64,000 nt of DNA from an uncultured Methylomonas sp. (GTDB taxonomy: Bacteria; Pseudomonadota; Gammaproteobacteria; Methylococcales; Methylomonadaceae): the NCBI GenBank assembly GCA_936941155.1, contig CAKZJE010000033.1, forward strand, positions 124,001 through 188,000, given 5' to 3'. The notes under the pieces were generated by a model. The model worked only from the letters and a program-made list of their open reading frames with translations, was not told the DNA's origin and ran no database searches. Of the stretch, positions 53,701 through 62,112 are shown piece after piece. Positions within the stretch are counted from its first letter, which is position 1; each line of letters begins with the position of its first letter. A program made the position numbers and the translations under genes.

Positions 53701-56700
53701 GAGCAATGGCTTGTTCTTGTGCGGCTTTTGTTTGTGCAATTGCGATTTGTTCAGCATTCGCGCCATTTTCTTTAGTCACAGCGGCGCGTTGCACTTCAAT
53801 ATCATTCGACACCTTGCCATAATTCGCCATTGCAACTGCCATATCACCGATGCTTTTTCCTACTTTTCCAAAGCTGTTTTGTAAGCCAGTCGCTAGTTTT
53901 TGTGCTTTTGCTAAACCGTTAGTGAGTTCCTTGTCTTTAAAGCTGATTTTGTATTCAAGCGTTTTTTTAGCCGCTTTTTTGCTCTCGATGTTGTCAGTTA
54001 AATCATTGAGTTTATTTTGCTCAGTGCTGTTTTTAGAGATTTTTGCGTTTTGGTAGTATTGCCATTGCTGTGTAGTCATTTGAAGTTGCAATTGTTCATC
54101 TTGCAACGCTTTCATGCGGTCGTTAAATTCCTTATCGAGCTCGGCTTGTTGTACTTTGTCGAGCAGGTCTAAAGTTGATTTATCACCGCCTAGCGTTGCT
54201 GCTTTGCGCAATGGATTATTTTCATACTGCAAAGCCAATTGCGCCTCACGCGCTTGTTGTGCCGTGCCGGTCAGTTCAATGTAATGATTTTTTAAATCCT
54301 GCACCGATTTTAAATAATCTTGCTGTTGTTTGGCATATTCTGCTCCCGCTGCAATGGCGGCTTTGTTGCTTTCAGATCGTACTTTTGCCAGATCAGATTC
54401 TGCACTGGTTTGCTGTTCAGTTTGCCCGCTGATTTGACCGTAATATTGTTTGAATTTTGCCATGTAAGCGGCGGTGTGCTCACCGTAAGCATTCACAGCT
54501 TTGTCGATACTACCGTAGTGATTGACTAAGCCTTTAAAGTAATCCTCACCGAATTTTTTAAGACCCGCTTCATTTTCTTGCACAAATTTCAGCAGGCGTT
54601 GATATGACATCAAAGCCGTGATGTTTTGGTCAATAGCAGGTTGAAAGGGTTTTATGCCATATCCTGGATCACGCAATGTGCTGGGCAACACTTGCATTTG
54701 TCCTAGGGCGTGGCTAGTTTGGTTAACTTGTGCCAATTTCCCGCCAGCGGATTCGATTTTTAGAATAGCTTGATAGGCTTTGTCTAAGTCGCTGAGATTT
54801 TGAGAGGATGCTGCACTTTCCAGTTTGCTGGTTTGCGTCAGTGAGCTGGTTTTGGCTTGGGTAATTTGATTGATTAAATTCAGCTCGGTTTGGTAGTGTT
54901 GCGACGCGCTGATTTTTTGTTGGTTGAATAGCGCGTCATTGGCGGCTTTTTGTTCTTCAAATTGCGTGATTTTGGCATCAGTCAGTTTTTTAATGCCGTC
55001 CAATTGTTCAGAGAGAGCTTTTTTAGCGGCTTCTTTATCCACGCCAGCCGCTGAAAGTTTTTCTTCAATGCCTGCCTGCATAGCAGCTGCTTGTGCAGTG
55101 GCATTGGCTGCTAGTTCTGTCGCTTCCTTTTTAGCTTCGTCGCGTAATTTTTGTCTTAGCAGTAATCCTTGCTCAGTCAAAGTATTTTGAGCAGCAATAA
55201 CTGCATTTTGCTCTTTATATGTTTGAGCAATTAATGCGTTTGCAGCTTCATTATTTCTAGCGATAGCTTTATCACGCTGTTCATTGCGGTTTTCATTGAA
55301 ATTGCTAAATGGATTGTAGTTAATGAACGATTTTTTAAGCTTATCCCAGTTTGCACTAGCTTTTTCCAGCGCGTTATCAAAGCCGCGTACTACCTCAATA
55401 ATGAACACTCTAAAATCAGTTCTTAACGCCAGAAAAGGAGACTGAATAGAAAACGCCTTAGCAAGTGACGGCGAGATCGTGTTTGCAGTTTGCGCAATAT
55501 CATTCGCCAGAAGTTTAAAATCCAACTGAATTTTAATCATTTCCCGCTCAAACTGACCGCTTTGCAAAGATTCAATGGCGTTTGTAGCAAAGCGACTGAT
55601 TGATGATGCTGCTTTGCCAACATCATCCGCAATCGCGCCGCTGTAAAGTTTAATCCCTGTCCATAATTGTGAAAACGCCCTGCCCATTGTTACTGGCATC
55701 GTGTCAAACTGGCGTTGCATGTCACCAAAGCTTTTCAACATACCATACGCAAACATCTCACTGGTGAGCTGTTGGTTATGAGACATCTCAATAAGTTCGC
55801 CCTTGGTTTTGCCCAAAGCTTTACTTAAGTTATCCATCACCACTGAGCCGTTTTCCATCAAACTCATAAATTCATCACCGGAAAACATACCTTTGCTAAG
55901 CATTTGGCTAGTTTGCAGCAATACAGAATTGACCTCTGAGGTTTGCGCTCCGGCAATAATCAGTGATTTACCCAGCGTATCAACTACAGCAACCGTACTT
56001 TTGGCATTCAAGCCCATATCACGCAGTGGTTTTGCGGCTTTGGTGAAAATATTCACGTTAGCTTCAAGGCTTGATCCTGTTTTAACGGATGATTGCACTA
56101 ATTGCCGCTGTGCGTATTCCAGTTCTTGAGTTGATGTCACAACTAATTTCATGCGGCTTTTTAAGATTTCCATGCTGTCAGCGGATTTGACAACGTGATA
56201 AGCCATGAATGGCAACGTAGAAAGCAGCAAAGATGACATTGACCGCAATGCCCCAACTAATGGCGCGGTAAGAGAGAGTAAGCCAGAAAATAACGGCTGT
56301 AACTTAGCCGCTGCAAAGCGCATTAAATCAAATGCGCCGGTTGCAATTCGCGTGGCCGTTCCAAGCCCCAAAAATGCCAGAGATAATATTTTTGTAGTGG
56401 TGTTGGCTTCGATAAAGCTGGTTTTCAGCAGCGATACTGTTGATTTTAGCCCGCCAATTACGCCCCCAACATAACCACTTTGAAATGTTAAGGTTGCCAA
56501 TCCTTTAGAGATAAATTCAGCTGCCGTGCCAGTGCCAAAAATAGTTTTTGTCAGTTGATTAAAAACAAAGTTTGCAGCCGTGACTTTCCCTGACGTATCA
56601 AGCAATACACCTGCTAAACCCGCAAATTTTTCAGAAATAACCCCCAGCGATACACCCAGCTTAGCCATTGAACCCAAACTATATAAAACCTGACTAATGC

Positions 56701-57439
56701 GCTGTAAGCCACTGCTAAATTGCAACGCCATCACGTCAGCCTTACCCATTGCCATGACAAACTGACTACTTAACTGAGTAAACCGCGCTAACGCAGGAAC
56801 GCCTTTAGTGATTGAATATTCAAGCGCGTGAAATGAACCTGTTAAAACAGTGCTAGCGGCGTTTGCAGCTCCCATTGTGACTACATAAGCCTGCACAGGC
56901 AGTGGCAACATCGTAAACACTTGATACGCCGCTTTAGCAGATTTCACCATTGCATCTAATTGACCAACGGTTTCACTGATATTGCCACCTAAGCCAATCG
57001 TGCTGTTTGCCAGTGTTGTAGTTGGCGTAATCATTCCGCGGATGGCATTCACTGCTAAATTTGCGGCTTTTTGATAACCTTCGATTTCACCGGCTAACTT
57101 GTTAAAATTATTGTTTACACCAAATAGTTTAAGCACATCACCTGTGACTTTTAGCGTGGATGTAGCTTGCTTAGCGGTATTGTTAGCGGTTTTCCATGCT
57201 TCGGATGCTTTGTAAAGTTCGTTATTAACTGATCCGAGTGATGCAGCAACTGCGTTAGCAGTTGATTGACTGCTAACGCCGAGTTGTTTTATTGAAGTAG
57301 TCGTTTTGCCTAGGCTAACAGAGGAGGCTTGTGCAGATCTTCCCAAATCTTGTGTTTCTTTGGAAAAAGCCGCGATTTGCTGGTTTGCATTGCCAGAATC
57401 AACTTTGATGTTTAAATTCAGTTGTAAATTTCCAGCCAT
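50714..57439 (-). CDS. Tail tape measure protein with lytic transglycosylase-like domain
   Basis: This 2241-residue protein sets the tail length, which in tape-measure phages scales with protein length, so the tail should be long. Parts in order are helical N-terminal sequence; the conserved tape-measure N-domain near residues 420-550 (LRDMGLNAKSTVAVVDTLGK, LSKGMFSGDEFMSLMENGS); coiled coils; and a lysozyme/SLT-like domain near 880-1010 (ILKIESAGGKLAQVNQT, ALGQMQVLPSTL, YFKGLVNHYG). A hydrophobic segment (MMIALMASVGFGLGGGG) and further coiled coils follow. The end carries AIFGEAGPEAAVPL, common in tape measures. It follows the tail chaperones. Confidence 0.92.
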   Translation of the reverse strand: MAGNLQLNLNIKVDSGNANQQIAAFSKETQDLGRSAQASSVSLGKTTTSIKQLGVSSQSTANAVAASLGSVNNELYKASEAWKTANNTAKQATSTLKVTGDVLKLFGVNNNFNKLAGEIEGYQKAANLAVNAIRGMITPTTTLANSTIGLGGNISETVGQLDAMVKSAKAAYQVFTMLPLPVQAYVVTMGAANAASTVLTGSFHALEYSITKGVPALARFTQLSSQFVMAMGKADVMALQFSSGLQRISQVLYSLGSMAKLGVSLGVISEKFAGLAGVLLDTSGKVTAANFVFNQLTKTIFGTGTAAEFISKGLATLTFQSGYVGGVIGGLKSTVSLLKTSFIEANTTTKILSLAFLGLGTATRIATGAFDLMRFAAAKLQPLFSGLLSLTAPLVGALRSMSSLLLSTLPFMAYHVVKSADSMEILKSRMKLVVTSTQELEYAQRQLVQSSVKTGSSLEANVNIFTKAAKPLRDMGLNAKSTVAVVDTLGKSLIIAGAQTSEVNSVLLQTSQMLSKGMFSGDEFMSLMENGSVVMDNLSKALGKTKGELIEMSHNQQLTSEMFAYGMLKSFGDMQRQFDTMPVTMGRAFSQLWTGIKLYSGAIADDVGKAASSISRFATNAIESLQSGQFEREMIKIQLDFKLLANDIAQTANTISPSLAKAFSIQSPFLALRTDFRVFIIEVVRGFDNALEKASANWDKLKKSFINYNPFSNFNENRNEQRDKAIARNNEAANALIAQTYKEQNAVIAAQNTLTEQGLLLRQKLRDEAKKEATELAANATAQAAAMQAGIEEKLSAAGVDKEAAKKALSEQLDGIKKLTDAKITQFEEQKAANDALFNQQKISASQHYQTELNLINQITQAKTSSLTQTSKLESAASSQNLSDLDKAYQAILKIESAGGKLAQVNQTSHALGQMQVLPSTLRDPGYGIKPFQPAIDQNITALMSYQRLLKFVQENEAGLKKFGEDYFKGLVNHYGSIDKAVNAYGEHTAAYMAKFKQYYGQISGQTEQQTSAESDLAKVRSESNKAAIAAGAEYAKQQQDYLKSVQDLKNHYIELTGTAQQAREAQLALQYENNPLRKAATLGGDKSTLDLLDKVQQAELDKEFNDRMKALQDEQLQLQMTTQQWQYYQNAKISKNSTEQNKLNDLTDNIESKKAAKKTLEYKISFKDKELTNGLAKAQKLATGLQNSFGKVGKSIGDMAVAMANYGKVSNDIEVQRAAVTKENGANAEQIAIAQTKAAQEQAIAQIDAYASMTEAAQGFFKEGTAGYQLMGIATKAFRAYEMYLSSQSTITAIADMARTVGMWVTGETAKTAATVASVAPEVAASTAKGTAKAAEAVANEGSSGDSYTAFARVAMMIALMASVGFGLGGGGAAAAATTINLAEDRQKTQGTGSVLGDATAKSKSIANSLEILKQNSDVTLPLTSAMANSLRNIESNIGGLGNQVSRAFINNPKFVETSQISSGLFGRKTTRTLADSGLIIPTQMVGDIIAKGFVDAAQYVDVQVTKTGGFFSKTKTWVERQVSAVDDETKSQFGKVIMNLVGAVSVAAGSLDKSGTDFSQVLSNFAVSIGDVSLKGLKGDALQTELEAVFGRVADDMAKYAFAGLIDFQKAGEGYFETLVRVASAVEQATVGLDRLHIKAIAYTDVVNKQGDVFAEIARQSIVAQETAAKGIADVINTLNGSGSDLIDMYKQLSAIRDTMNLNGLNGNSISSSTISGAGSVADLNSAVTAYADKYFSDAEKLVASNTNMQNQFLKLGLAMPTSTAKFRALVESIDVSSAAGQKFQGQVLSLADAFYTATDLATKAIDNLQANVTTAEDNLRKAYQTESAALKQSVDDFGGFAKSLKEYLDSLVLSDISTKTPLQKYQEAKSQFDAVNTLINTGTDAQKQEGLGKLQGATDTFLQASRAYNASSMGYVRDFATATAALNNGITKATVKQNIAQLQLNALTDQVGKLVTLNDSVLSVKDAITALTDVQKELKAAQDIVTAQAIANNAAAKAAAEKINQQAFADSESKRLADYEVSIKAAAQAANPLKIATQTSWQAGGTKDTVWENLLATFNQSHIARYGIAFNRPFTADSDATSLGASLNAQYKTIMTAQNAAAIQSAIQSAIPFIPATYDPLKKYALGGISNTAAIFGEAGPEAAVPLPDGRTIPVTLSFPPSPQSFNSNSNGDNSDVVAELKKLVEKQAEVIEELKNQNELLKQGLEVDRFGYKELLKQGESQAESLENMDRRQRAKA

Positions 57440-57462
57440 GATTTTTTAATCCTATTTTCGCT

Positions 57463-57490
57463 GTAGAGACGCAAAATATTGCGTCTCTAC
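57463..57490. repeat. 28-base GTAGAGACGC palindrome between tail chaperone and tape measure
   Basis: This copy of GTAGAGACGCAAAA / TATTGCGTCTCTAC fills most of the 53-base gap between the frameshift extension and the tape measure gene. It is identical to the chromosomal copy at 20979-21006. Confidence 0.93.
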
Positions 57491-57492
57491 GG

Positions 57493-57858
57493 TTATTTTT
57501 TTTCTGCCGATTTTTTCTTGGCTTTCTCAGCCCACGCCTTTAACGCGCCCGTTTCCAACGCCTGAATTTCCTCCAGCAATAGCAACTGCTGTTTGCGCTT
57601 GCGCTCATGCAATGCAATCACCGCTAACACTGCTGAATAATCTAAACCAGCCACGCCGCCAAAATGGTACGTCCACTGGGTTTGGCAAAAAAAGAAAAGG
57701 CTCAGAGCCTGCTGGCTATCATAAAACAGCACACACTCTGAGCCTTTGGGGGGTTGTCTATTGGTAGGCGGGTTAATTCCTAAAGCCTCAAAACAGCTTT
57801 TTTCACTGACAGGCTTTGCCGGTTCTGCACTTGCCCAGTGATAACCCGCCTCTGTTAG
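57493..57858 (-). CDS. Tail assembly chaperone extension (T part), reached by -1 frameshift
   Basis: This frame has no own convincing start (first possible is GTG 57730-57732). It is open from the -1 reading of the slippery site, with LTEAGYHWASAEP, CFEALGINPPTNRQPPKGSE, then YHFGGVAGLDYSAVLAVIAL and a Lys-rich end. The last block is like DUF1799 phage proteins. It joins the upstream chaperone via A_AAA_AAC at 57858-57864, giving a gpGT-type fusion of about 240 residues. The position just upstream of the tape measure fits a lambda G/GT pair. Confidence 0.75.
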   Translation of the reverse strand, partial: LTEAGYHWASAEPAKPVSEKSCFEALGINPPTNRQPPKGSECVLFYDSQQALSLFFFCQTQWTYHFGGVAGLDYSAVLAVIALHERKRKQQLLLLEEIQALETGALKAWAEKAKKKSAEKK

Positions 57859-58214
57859 TTTTTTAGCTTTTGCCGTTTATATTCGGCATTGGTCACGCCA
57901 CCTTGCACCGCCATAAATCCATCAATCACGGATTTATTCAACCAAGGTTGATTCATCATTTCTTGCTTAACATCATTATCAAAAGCCACAGGACTTCCTG
58001 ATTCATCCACAATATCCTGCACATCCACCAGATTTTCATAGGCAATATCGATAATCAACGAATCGTTATCTTTCAGCAAAGCCTGCCAGTCATCTTTTGG
58101 CAAAATTTTAAATTCAGCTTCAAATGAATGCGTTTTAGTTTTATCTTTGTCGAGTGGCTCAATCGCTGTAATTGAAATTACACGAGTTTCTTTTTTGCCA
58201 ATTTTTAAAGCCAT
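57855..58214 (-). CDS. Tail assembly chaperone (G part)
   Basis: This 119-residue protein lies between the tail tube and tape measure genes, the standard place of the short tail assembly chaperone. It has KIGKKETRVISITAIEPLD, the acidic DNDSLIIDIAYENLVDVQD and ends KRQKLKN*. The final codons are CTA AAA AAC TAA, a canonical slippery heptamer A_AAA_AAC directly before the stop. A fraction of ribosomes should shift to the -1 frame and make the longer form. Confidence 0.8.
   Translation of the reverse strand: MALKIGKKETRVISITAIEPLDKDKTKTHSFEAEFKILPKDDWQALLKDNDSLIIDIAYENLVDVQDIVDESGSPVAFDNDVKQEMMNQPWLNKSVIDGFMAVQGGVTNAEYKRQKLKN
57858..57864 (-). promoter_or_regulatory. Programmed -1 ribosomal frameshift site A_AAA_AAC
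   Basis: The heptamer A AAA AAC in the zero frame of the chaperone gene is followed at once by TAA. In the -1 frame translation continues CTA ACA GAG through 122 codons to 57493. Position, motif and neighbours match the conserved G/GT frameshift of long-tailed phages. Confidence 0.78.
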
Positions 58215-58234
58215 GTTTTTTTACCTTTATCAAA

Positions 58235-58262
58235 GTAGAGACGCAAAATATTGCGTCTCTAC
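58235..58262. repeat. 28-base GTAGAGACGC palindrome between tail tube and chaperone genes
   Basis: This is the second prophage copy of GTAGAGACGCAAAA / TATTGCGTCTCTAC. It lies in the 52-base gap after the tail tube stop, where it may modulate the ratio of tail tube to chaperone expression. Confidence 0.93.
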
Positions 58263-58266
58263 AGGG

Positions 58267-59886
58267 TTATTGCAGAATCAAAACAAATTCGTTATTGCCG
58301 CCATTAATCGCTGGTAACGTCATATCCATTGTTAGCATCGCAATACCGTCTTTATCACTGGATGATGGATTTGATAATTGCATCGAAGGCGAATAAACCC
58401 CCACTTGTTGACCTATAGGGCCGTGCATAAACAGCAATTTATTGATGTCAGCATTTTCAATCGCTGCATAAAAGTCATAATCGGTTTTCAATACTGCTTC
58501 AATCGCTACCTGCCCTTTTGCCTCACGCCCTGTAATAAGCACACGATCCGCATTTGGCATATTCCGATGGATGACTTTATTACCCAAATCAAACGTGATT
58601 TTTTCCATCACGCCTTCGTCAAAACTATGAATCACCAGCGTTTTAGTATTGCCATAATTCACAGGCAATGGATTAACCCATGCGGCTAAATCAATCGCTG
58701 GTAAATCGGCAACGTCATAATCTTCAATTAAGCCCGTCAAAACCACTTGTGCCATTGGGATTTGTCCGCTGGTGAAATCAAATGTTACCGTGCCTTTTGC
58801 ATAACTAAACTGATGCAGTGCACCATCTTGAAAATACCAAATCGTGTATGATTTTTGCGTATCGGTATTGCTGTTTGGGTAATACTCAACCGATTTACCG
58901 ATGATATAAGTCATCGTATCATTCGCTTCTTTAGTTAATTTAGGATAAACCACCGCTGTTTTTGTCGCACCGTCATAGTCTTGAATATGACGCATTTCTG
59001 CTAATTCATAAGTAGTGCTAGTTGTAGTTACAAATTTTAAATTGCTGGCTAACGTGGCAACTTTTGTAGTTCCGTCGTAACCAGTCACAAGTTTGGATTC
59101 GCTAATTACAAATGTTGATGTATTGCTTGGTATAGTCGCCAATTGCGAATCAAGCAAAGCACGTTTTGACGCAATTTCATACGATTTAATGCGTTTAATT
59201 TCAGCTTGATTTTCCCCTGTTTTGATTTCAATATCGCAGCCGGTTAAGTTTTTAATGCCGACTGTGCTAGCTGGTAAATAAATATAAGCTTTAGTTGAAT
59301 TGCTGCTCGCTGTGTCAACAATAGTCCCTGCAAAATGTTTTACTCTGCAAAAAAAGCCGTTAAAATAATTATCCGTTGGTCGTGCTTCTGATGATAATTT
59401 AATAATATTTTTGTTTGAACTGGCAGGATCTTGCGCTGTACCCCCAGAGACTTGCACATAAATAGCATGGCCTGCATAAGCATCATCTTGCGCTGATGAT
59501 TCTGCTGCCAACACAATTGAATTCAAATCACCATCTTGCGCTGTACCAGTGACTTCGCTGCTAGTCACAACAGATGATAAATTACATGCCTGCAATAGCA
59601 TGTCATATTGCGGCAAAGTGCCTGGAACAGAAATTCCTTGCGCATTCCCTCCAACTGCCAAAGCAAATTTCAAAGTAATCATGCCTTCATTTGCGGTAAT
59701 TATTTTTTTGTTACCACCAAAATATGGCTTAATAGTATTTCGTGTAATTTCAGTCGTTTTCATTTTATCGACTGTTAAATCTTCCAATTCAATTGCAATA
59801 GCATCAGCAAAGTTGGCAGGAACTCCGCTGGTTGTTTCCTCTGCAATTTTAATTGCTTGTTTGTTTGAAAATAACGGATTAGACAT
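58267..59886 (-). CDS. Major tail tube protein
   Basis: This 539-residue protein occupies the tail-tube position before the chaperones. The start MSNPLFSNKQAIKIAEETTS and the following DAIAIELEDLTVDKMKTTEI fit tube proteins of long-tailed phages. The C-terminal part (VLITGREAKGQVAIEAVLKT, MLTMDMTLPAINGGNNEFVL) resembles the tube core. A large middle insertion holds two short repeats, GYDGTTKVATLASNLKF and DYDGATKTAVVYPKLTK, which probably form a surface-exposed domain. The start overlaps the preceding small gene by 8 bases. Confidence 0.75.
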   Translation of the reverse strand: MSNPLFSNKQAIKIAEETTSGVPANFADAIAIELEDLTVDKMKTTEITRNTIKPYFGGNKKIITANEGMITLKFALAVGGNAQGISVPGTLPQYDMLLQACNLSSVVTSSEVTGTAQDGDLNSIVLAAESSAQDDAYAGHAIYVQVSGGTAQDPASSNKNIIKLSSEARPTDNYFNGFFCRVKHFAGTIVDTASSNSTKAYIYLPASTVGIKNLTGCDIEIKTGENQAEIKRIKSYEIASKRALLDSQLATIPSNTSTFVISESKLVTGYDGTTKVATLASNLKFVTTTSTTYELAEMRHIQDYDGATKTAVVYPKLTKEANDTMTYIIGKSVEYYPNSNTDTQKSYTIWYFQDGALHQFSYAKGTVTFDFTSGQIPMAQVVLTGLIEDYDVADLPAIDLAAWVNPLPVNYGNTKTLVIHSFDEGVMEKITFDLGNKVIHRNMPNADRVLITGREAKGQVAIEAVLKTDYDFYAAIENADINKLLFMHGPIGQQVGVYSPSMQLSNPSSSDKDGIAMLTMDMTLPAINGGNNEFVLILQ

Positions 59887-60058
59887 TTTCTTTCAATCCT
59901 TCTTTTGGGGTTGTTTTTGGTGCCGGCGCATTGACTACCACCGCTGCTTTTTCAGTTTTTTTTAATGGCGGCGGCGTTTCACCTTCAAAAAAATAGCTGT
60001 CATGCTCCGGGCTGTAATAGCCATTTTTGCCGCTGGCTTGTAATTCGGCTTTAGTCAT
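59879..60058 (-). CDS. Small phage protein between tail terminator and tail tube genes
   Basis: A 59-residue frame starts at ATG 60056-60058 (MTKAELQASGKNGYYSPEHD), with a proline- and lysine-rich second half. It lies tightly between the tail terminator-like and tail tube genes and overlaps the latter by 8 bases. No family is recognised; the spacing supports it as real. Confidence 0.5.
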   Translation of the reverse strand: MTKAELQASGKNGYYSPEHDSYFFEGETPPPLKKTEKAAVVVNAPAPKTTPKEGLKENV

Positions 60059-60068
60059 TTCAATTCCT

Positions 60069-60500
60069 TCAGGTGATTTCTAAATAACTGAAAACAATTT
60101 CACTTTCATAGAGTGGGTGGCGTAAACCTTTATCGCTTACAACTCGCATTTTTTTAAAAATGACTTCTGGAAACGGTTGGGAGCGGATAATGTCAATAAT
60201 CAGGTCAATGATTTGCTCCATATAGCGCACACCATCAAAAATTCCATCTGCCTCAGTGGGTTCGTTGATGCTGATTAGGATGCTGGCGGCGCGGTCGCCA
60301 TGTCGCATATTTGCGGTGTTATCTTCATATGCCCGCACGATTGGCACAAAGCAAAGGCAAGGCAATTGTGATATTGATGGGGATTTTTTATAGCCCACAA
60401 ACGCGGTTGCTGATTTTTTGTATCGGTCAGCAAACAAGGTATTTAACTCTGTGTTTCCTGCGATTTCAGCGCGTAACCGCTCTAAAATGCCCATGCTCAT
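60069..60500 (-). CDS. Tail terminator-like phage protein
   Basis: This 143-residue protein is in the gene position of tail terminators (gpU-like), just before the tail tube. It has an N-terminal helix (ILERLRAEIAGNTELNTLF), a strand LPCLCFVPIVRAYED, and an ISINEPTEADG part, then YESEIVFSYLEIT at the end. The sequence identity of the family cannot be confirmed by eye, so the role is inferred from order. It overlaps the previous gene by 4 bases. Confidence 0.55.
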   Translation of the reverse strand: MSMGILERLRAEIAGNTELNTLFADRYKKSATAFVGYKKSPSISQLPCLCFVPIVRAYEDNTANMRHGDRAASILISINEPTEADGIFDGVRYMEQIIDLIIDIIRSQPFPEVIFKKMRVVSDKGLRHPLYESEIVFSYLEIT

Positions 60501-60943
60501 TCTTTAATTACCGATTCCAAAATGCCGACGGCTATATCTACAATATTTTTTTCACGCGCAGGAATATCAGCATAAAAAAATGGATAAGCTGCATTCTGAA
60601 ATGTGCCAAATTCGACATAAGGCGCGTAATAAGGCTGAAAATAATCAACAACAGCATGTTTAGCGCGTTGCAATATGCCTTCATCATTAAATTTTTTTAC
60701 ATATTGATAGCCAGCATCCGAGCCGCCGCCAACATGTGATGCACTACGTCCTAAAAAATCGGCTTCAATAGAGGCTCTTAAACGTCCTGTTCTGTTTGTA
60801 AAAGCTTTCCCCGCATCAATCCATGTCAGCATGTCATCACGGTATGAATCGGCAGAAGCAAAAGCGACTAAATCAAGCGTATCTTGATCGGTTAATTTGC
60901 CCAATGATTCTAAAACAGAATCTAAACCTGTGATTTCAATCAT
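60497..60943 (-). CDS. HK97 gp10-like head-tail joining protein
   Basis: This 148-residue protein matches the HK97-gp10 pattern: an N-terminal amphipathic region (GLDSVLESLGKLTDQDTLDL), GRLRASIEADFLGRS, YAPYVEFGTFQNAAYPFFY and a final helix VDIAVGILESVI. The YxxYVEFGT...A.PF motif is typical of this tail-component family. It lies after the connector-like gene with a 4-base overlap. Confidence 0.75.
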   Translation of the reverse strand: MIEITGLDSVLESLGKLTDQDTLDLVAFASADSYRDDMLTWIDAGKAFTNRTGRLRASIEADFLGRSASHVGGGSDAGYQYVKKFNDEGILQRAKHAVVDYFQPYYAPYVEFGTFQNAAYPFFYADIPAREKNIVDIAVGILESVIKE

Positions 60944-61281
60944 ATTGCAGCAAAATAAACATCATCCGCACCGCCCTCAACCCCTAAACCATCTAGCACT
61001 AAACTATCAAGTAAAGGCTGATATTGCGCTTTATAACCATCGGCTTTTTTCAATAGCTGTGAATCTTCACCTTGCGCCTCGCCCAAACAGCACGTTTCCA
61101 TTGCCATAAATACTGCAATTTGTGTTAGCAGTGGATTGGGTAACGTAATATCAGCCGGCTTAAAACCAAGCTTGGTTAATTCAGCATCTAATCGCACATC
61201 GGCAACCAATAAATAATCTTCTGTGATAATGCCTTTTAGCTGAGCATCAAAAACATTTTCTACAGCGCAATATTTAGCCAT
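60940..61281 (-). CDS. Head-tail connector-like phage protein
   Basis: This 113-residue, mostly helical protein (VRLDAELTKLGFKPADITLP, PLLTQIAVFMAMETCCLGEA, YKAQYQPLLDSLVLDGL) sits in the usual place of a head-completion or connector protein. The family call comes mainly from order and size. It overlaps both neighbours by 4-8 bases. Confidence 0.55.
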   Translation of the reverse strand: MAKYCAVENVFDAQLKGIITEDYLLVADVRLDAELTKLGFKPADITLPNPLLTQIAVFMAMETCCLGEAQGEDSQLLKKADGYKAQYQPLLDSLVLDGLGVEGGADDVYFAAI

Positions 61282-61609
61282 TTTTTTCTAAAAAATCCGT
61301 ATCGCGCCTGCGTTCGCCATTGTCAGTGTTGCAATGTTTGCGGCGTTCTTCTTGAGTCTGCTCAAAAGATAATTCTTTGCGCTGCTCTTCTAATTCTTCA
61401 CGCCGATCGCGCTTTATTTGAAAGTATAAGCTTACAAAAAAAGTTAATACGGTAAACAATAAAGCTAATGCCCCAAATAAAAGCGAGAGCTGTTCTTTAT
61501 AAATCATTAAAGAACCTATGCTTATTCCGCCGCCGGTGTAACTGAGTTTATTAAAAAAATTGATTAAAAAATCAGTAATAACATCCGACTGATGATTGCT
61601 TTGAGCCAT
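61274..61609 (-). CDS. Phage membrane protein, holin-like
   Basis: This 111-residue protein has one clear membrane segment with a hydrophobic shoulder (SIGSLMIYKEQLSLLFGALA then LLFTVLTFFVSLYFQI) and a highly charged C-terminal tail (KRDRREELEEQRKELSFEQT). It resembles small holin-like or spanin-like proteins. No endolysin is visible, although the tape measure carries a lytic domain. The placement between head genes is unusual for lysis genes, so the holin role is uncertain. Confidence 0.45.
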   Translation of the reverse strand: MAQSNHQSDVITDFLINFFNKLSYTGGGISIGSLMIYKEQLSLLFGALALLFTVLTFFVSLYFQIKRDRREELEEQRKELSFEQTQEERRKHCNTDNGERRRDTDFLEKNG

Positions 61610-61628
61610 AGCAAAATCGCTTAGTTAA

Positions 61629-62009
61629 TTAACGCAAACCGGTGTAAACATCGACAGCAGAACCCGCTGCATGAGCACTAGAAGCCTCTAATTTAACTTG
61701 ATAAAAACCGCCCACATCCAATACGAAAGTATTGCTTGTAGCTGCTACTTGCGCCGTTAAATCACCAGTGCAATCAAGCAAAATTCCGGTAGGCGACGTA
61801 TAGCTTCCACTGGCGCTACGCAATGTTTTGTAATCTGCATAAGGGCTTGCTTTTGCAGAAATCACAAAGGCATCTAAATCGTGAGTAGCTACTTTAATTT
61901 GAGCAACTAAGCGGTCATAGTTTGCCGTTTTCACTTCAATCAAAGTTGTCAGCCCAGTTTGTGCAACCGCCTTGGCTAAAACTTTTTCTCTGACAGTATT
62001 TTTACTCAT
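61629..62009 (-). CDS. Small phage structural protein, possible head decoration protein
   Basis: This 126-residue protein encodes an N-terminal helix (REKVLAKAVAQTGLTTLIEV) and a beta-rich rest (GSYTSPTGILLDCTGDLTAQ, SNTFVLDVGGFYQVKLEASS). It lies between the terminase endonuclease-like and holin-like genes. The gene position and beta-rich make-up suggest a capsid decoration or head-fibre protein, but no family is recognised. Confidence 0.45.
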   Translation of the reverse strand: MSKNTVREKVLAKAVAQTGLTTLIEVKTANYDRLVAQIKVATHDLDAFVISAKASPYADYKTLRSASGSYTSPTGILLDCTGDLTAQVAATSNTFVLDVGGFYQVKLEASSAHAAGSAVDVYTGLR

Positions 62010-62112
62010 AATATGTCTCTTGGTATTAAACAGCGTTAGATTGTGCTCACGCAGATTCGATATGAAAATCTATCACGATGACCACAAGTAACGCTGCCCG
62101 AGTGGGAGCTAT

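Noticed and set aside
54924-55190. Plus-strand frame rich in Ser, Ala and Cys opposite the tape measure
   Set aside because: It is a shadow of alanine/glutamate-rich coiled-coil coding on the other strand.
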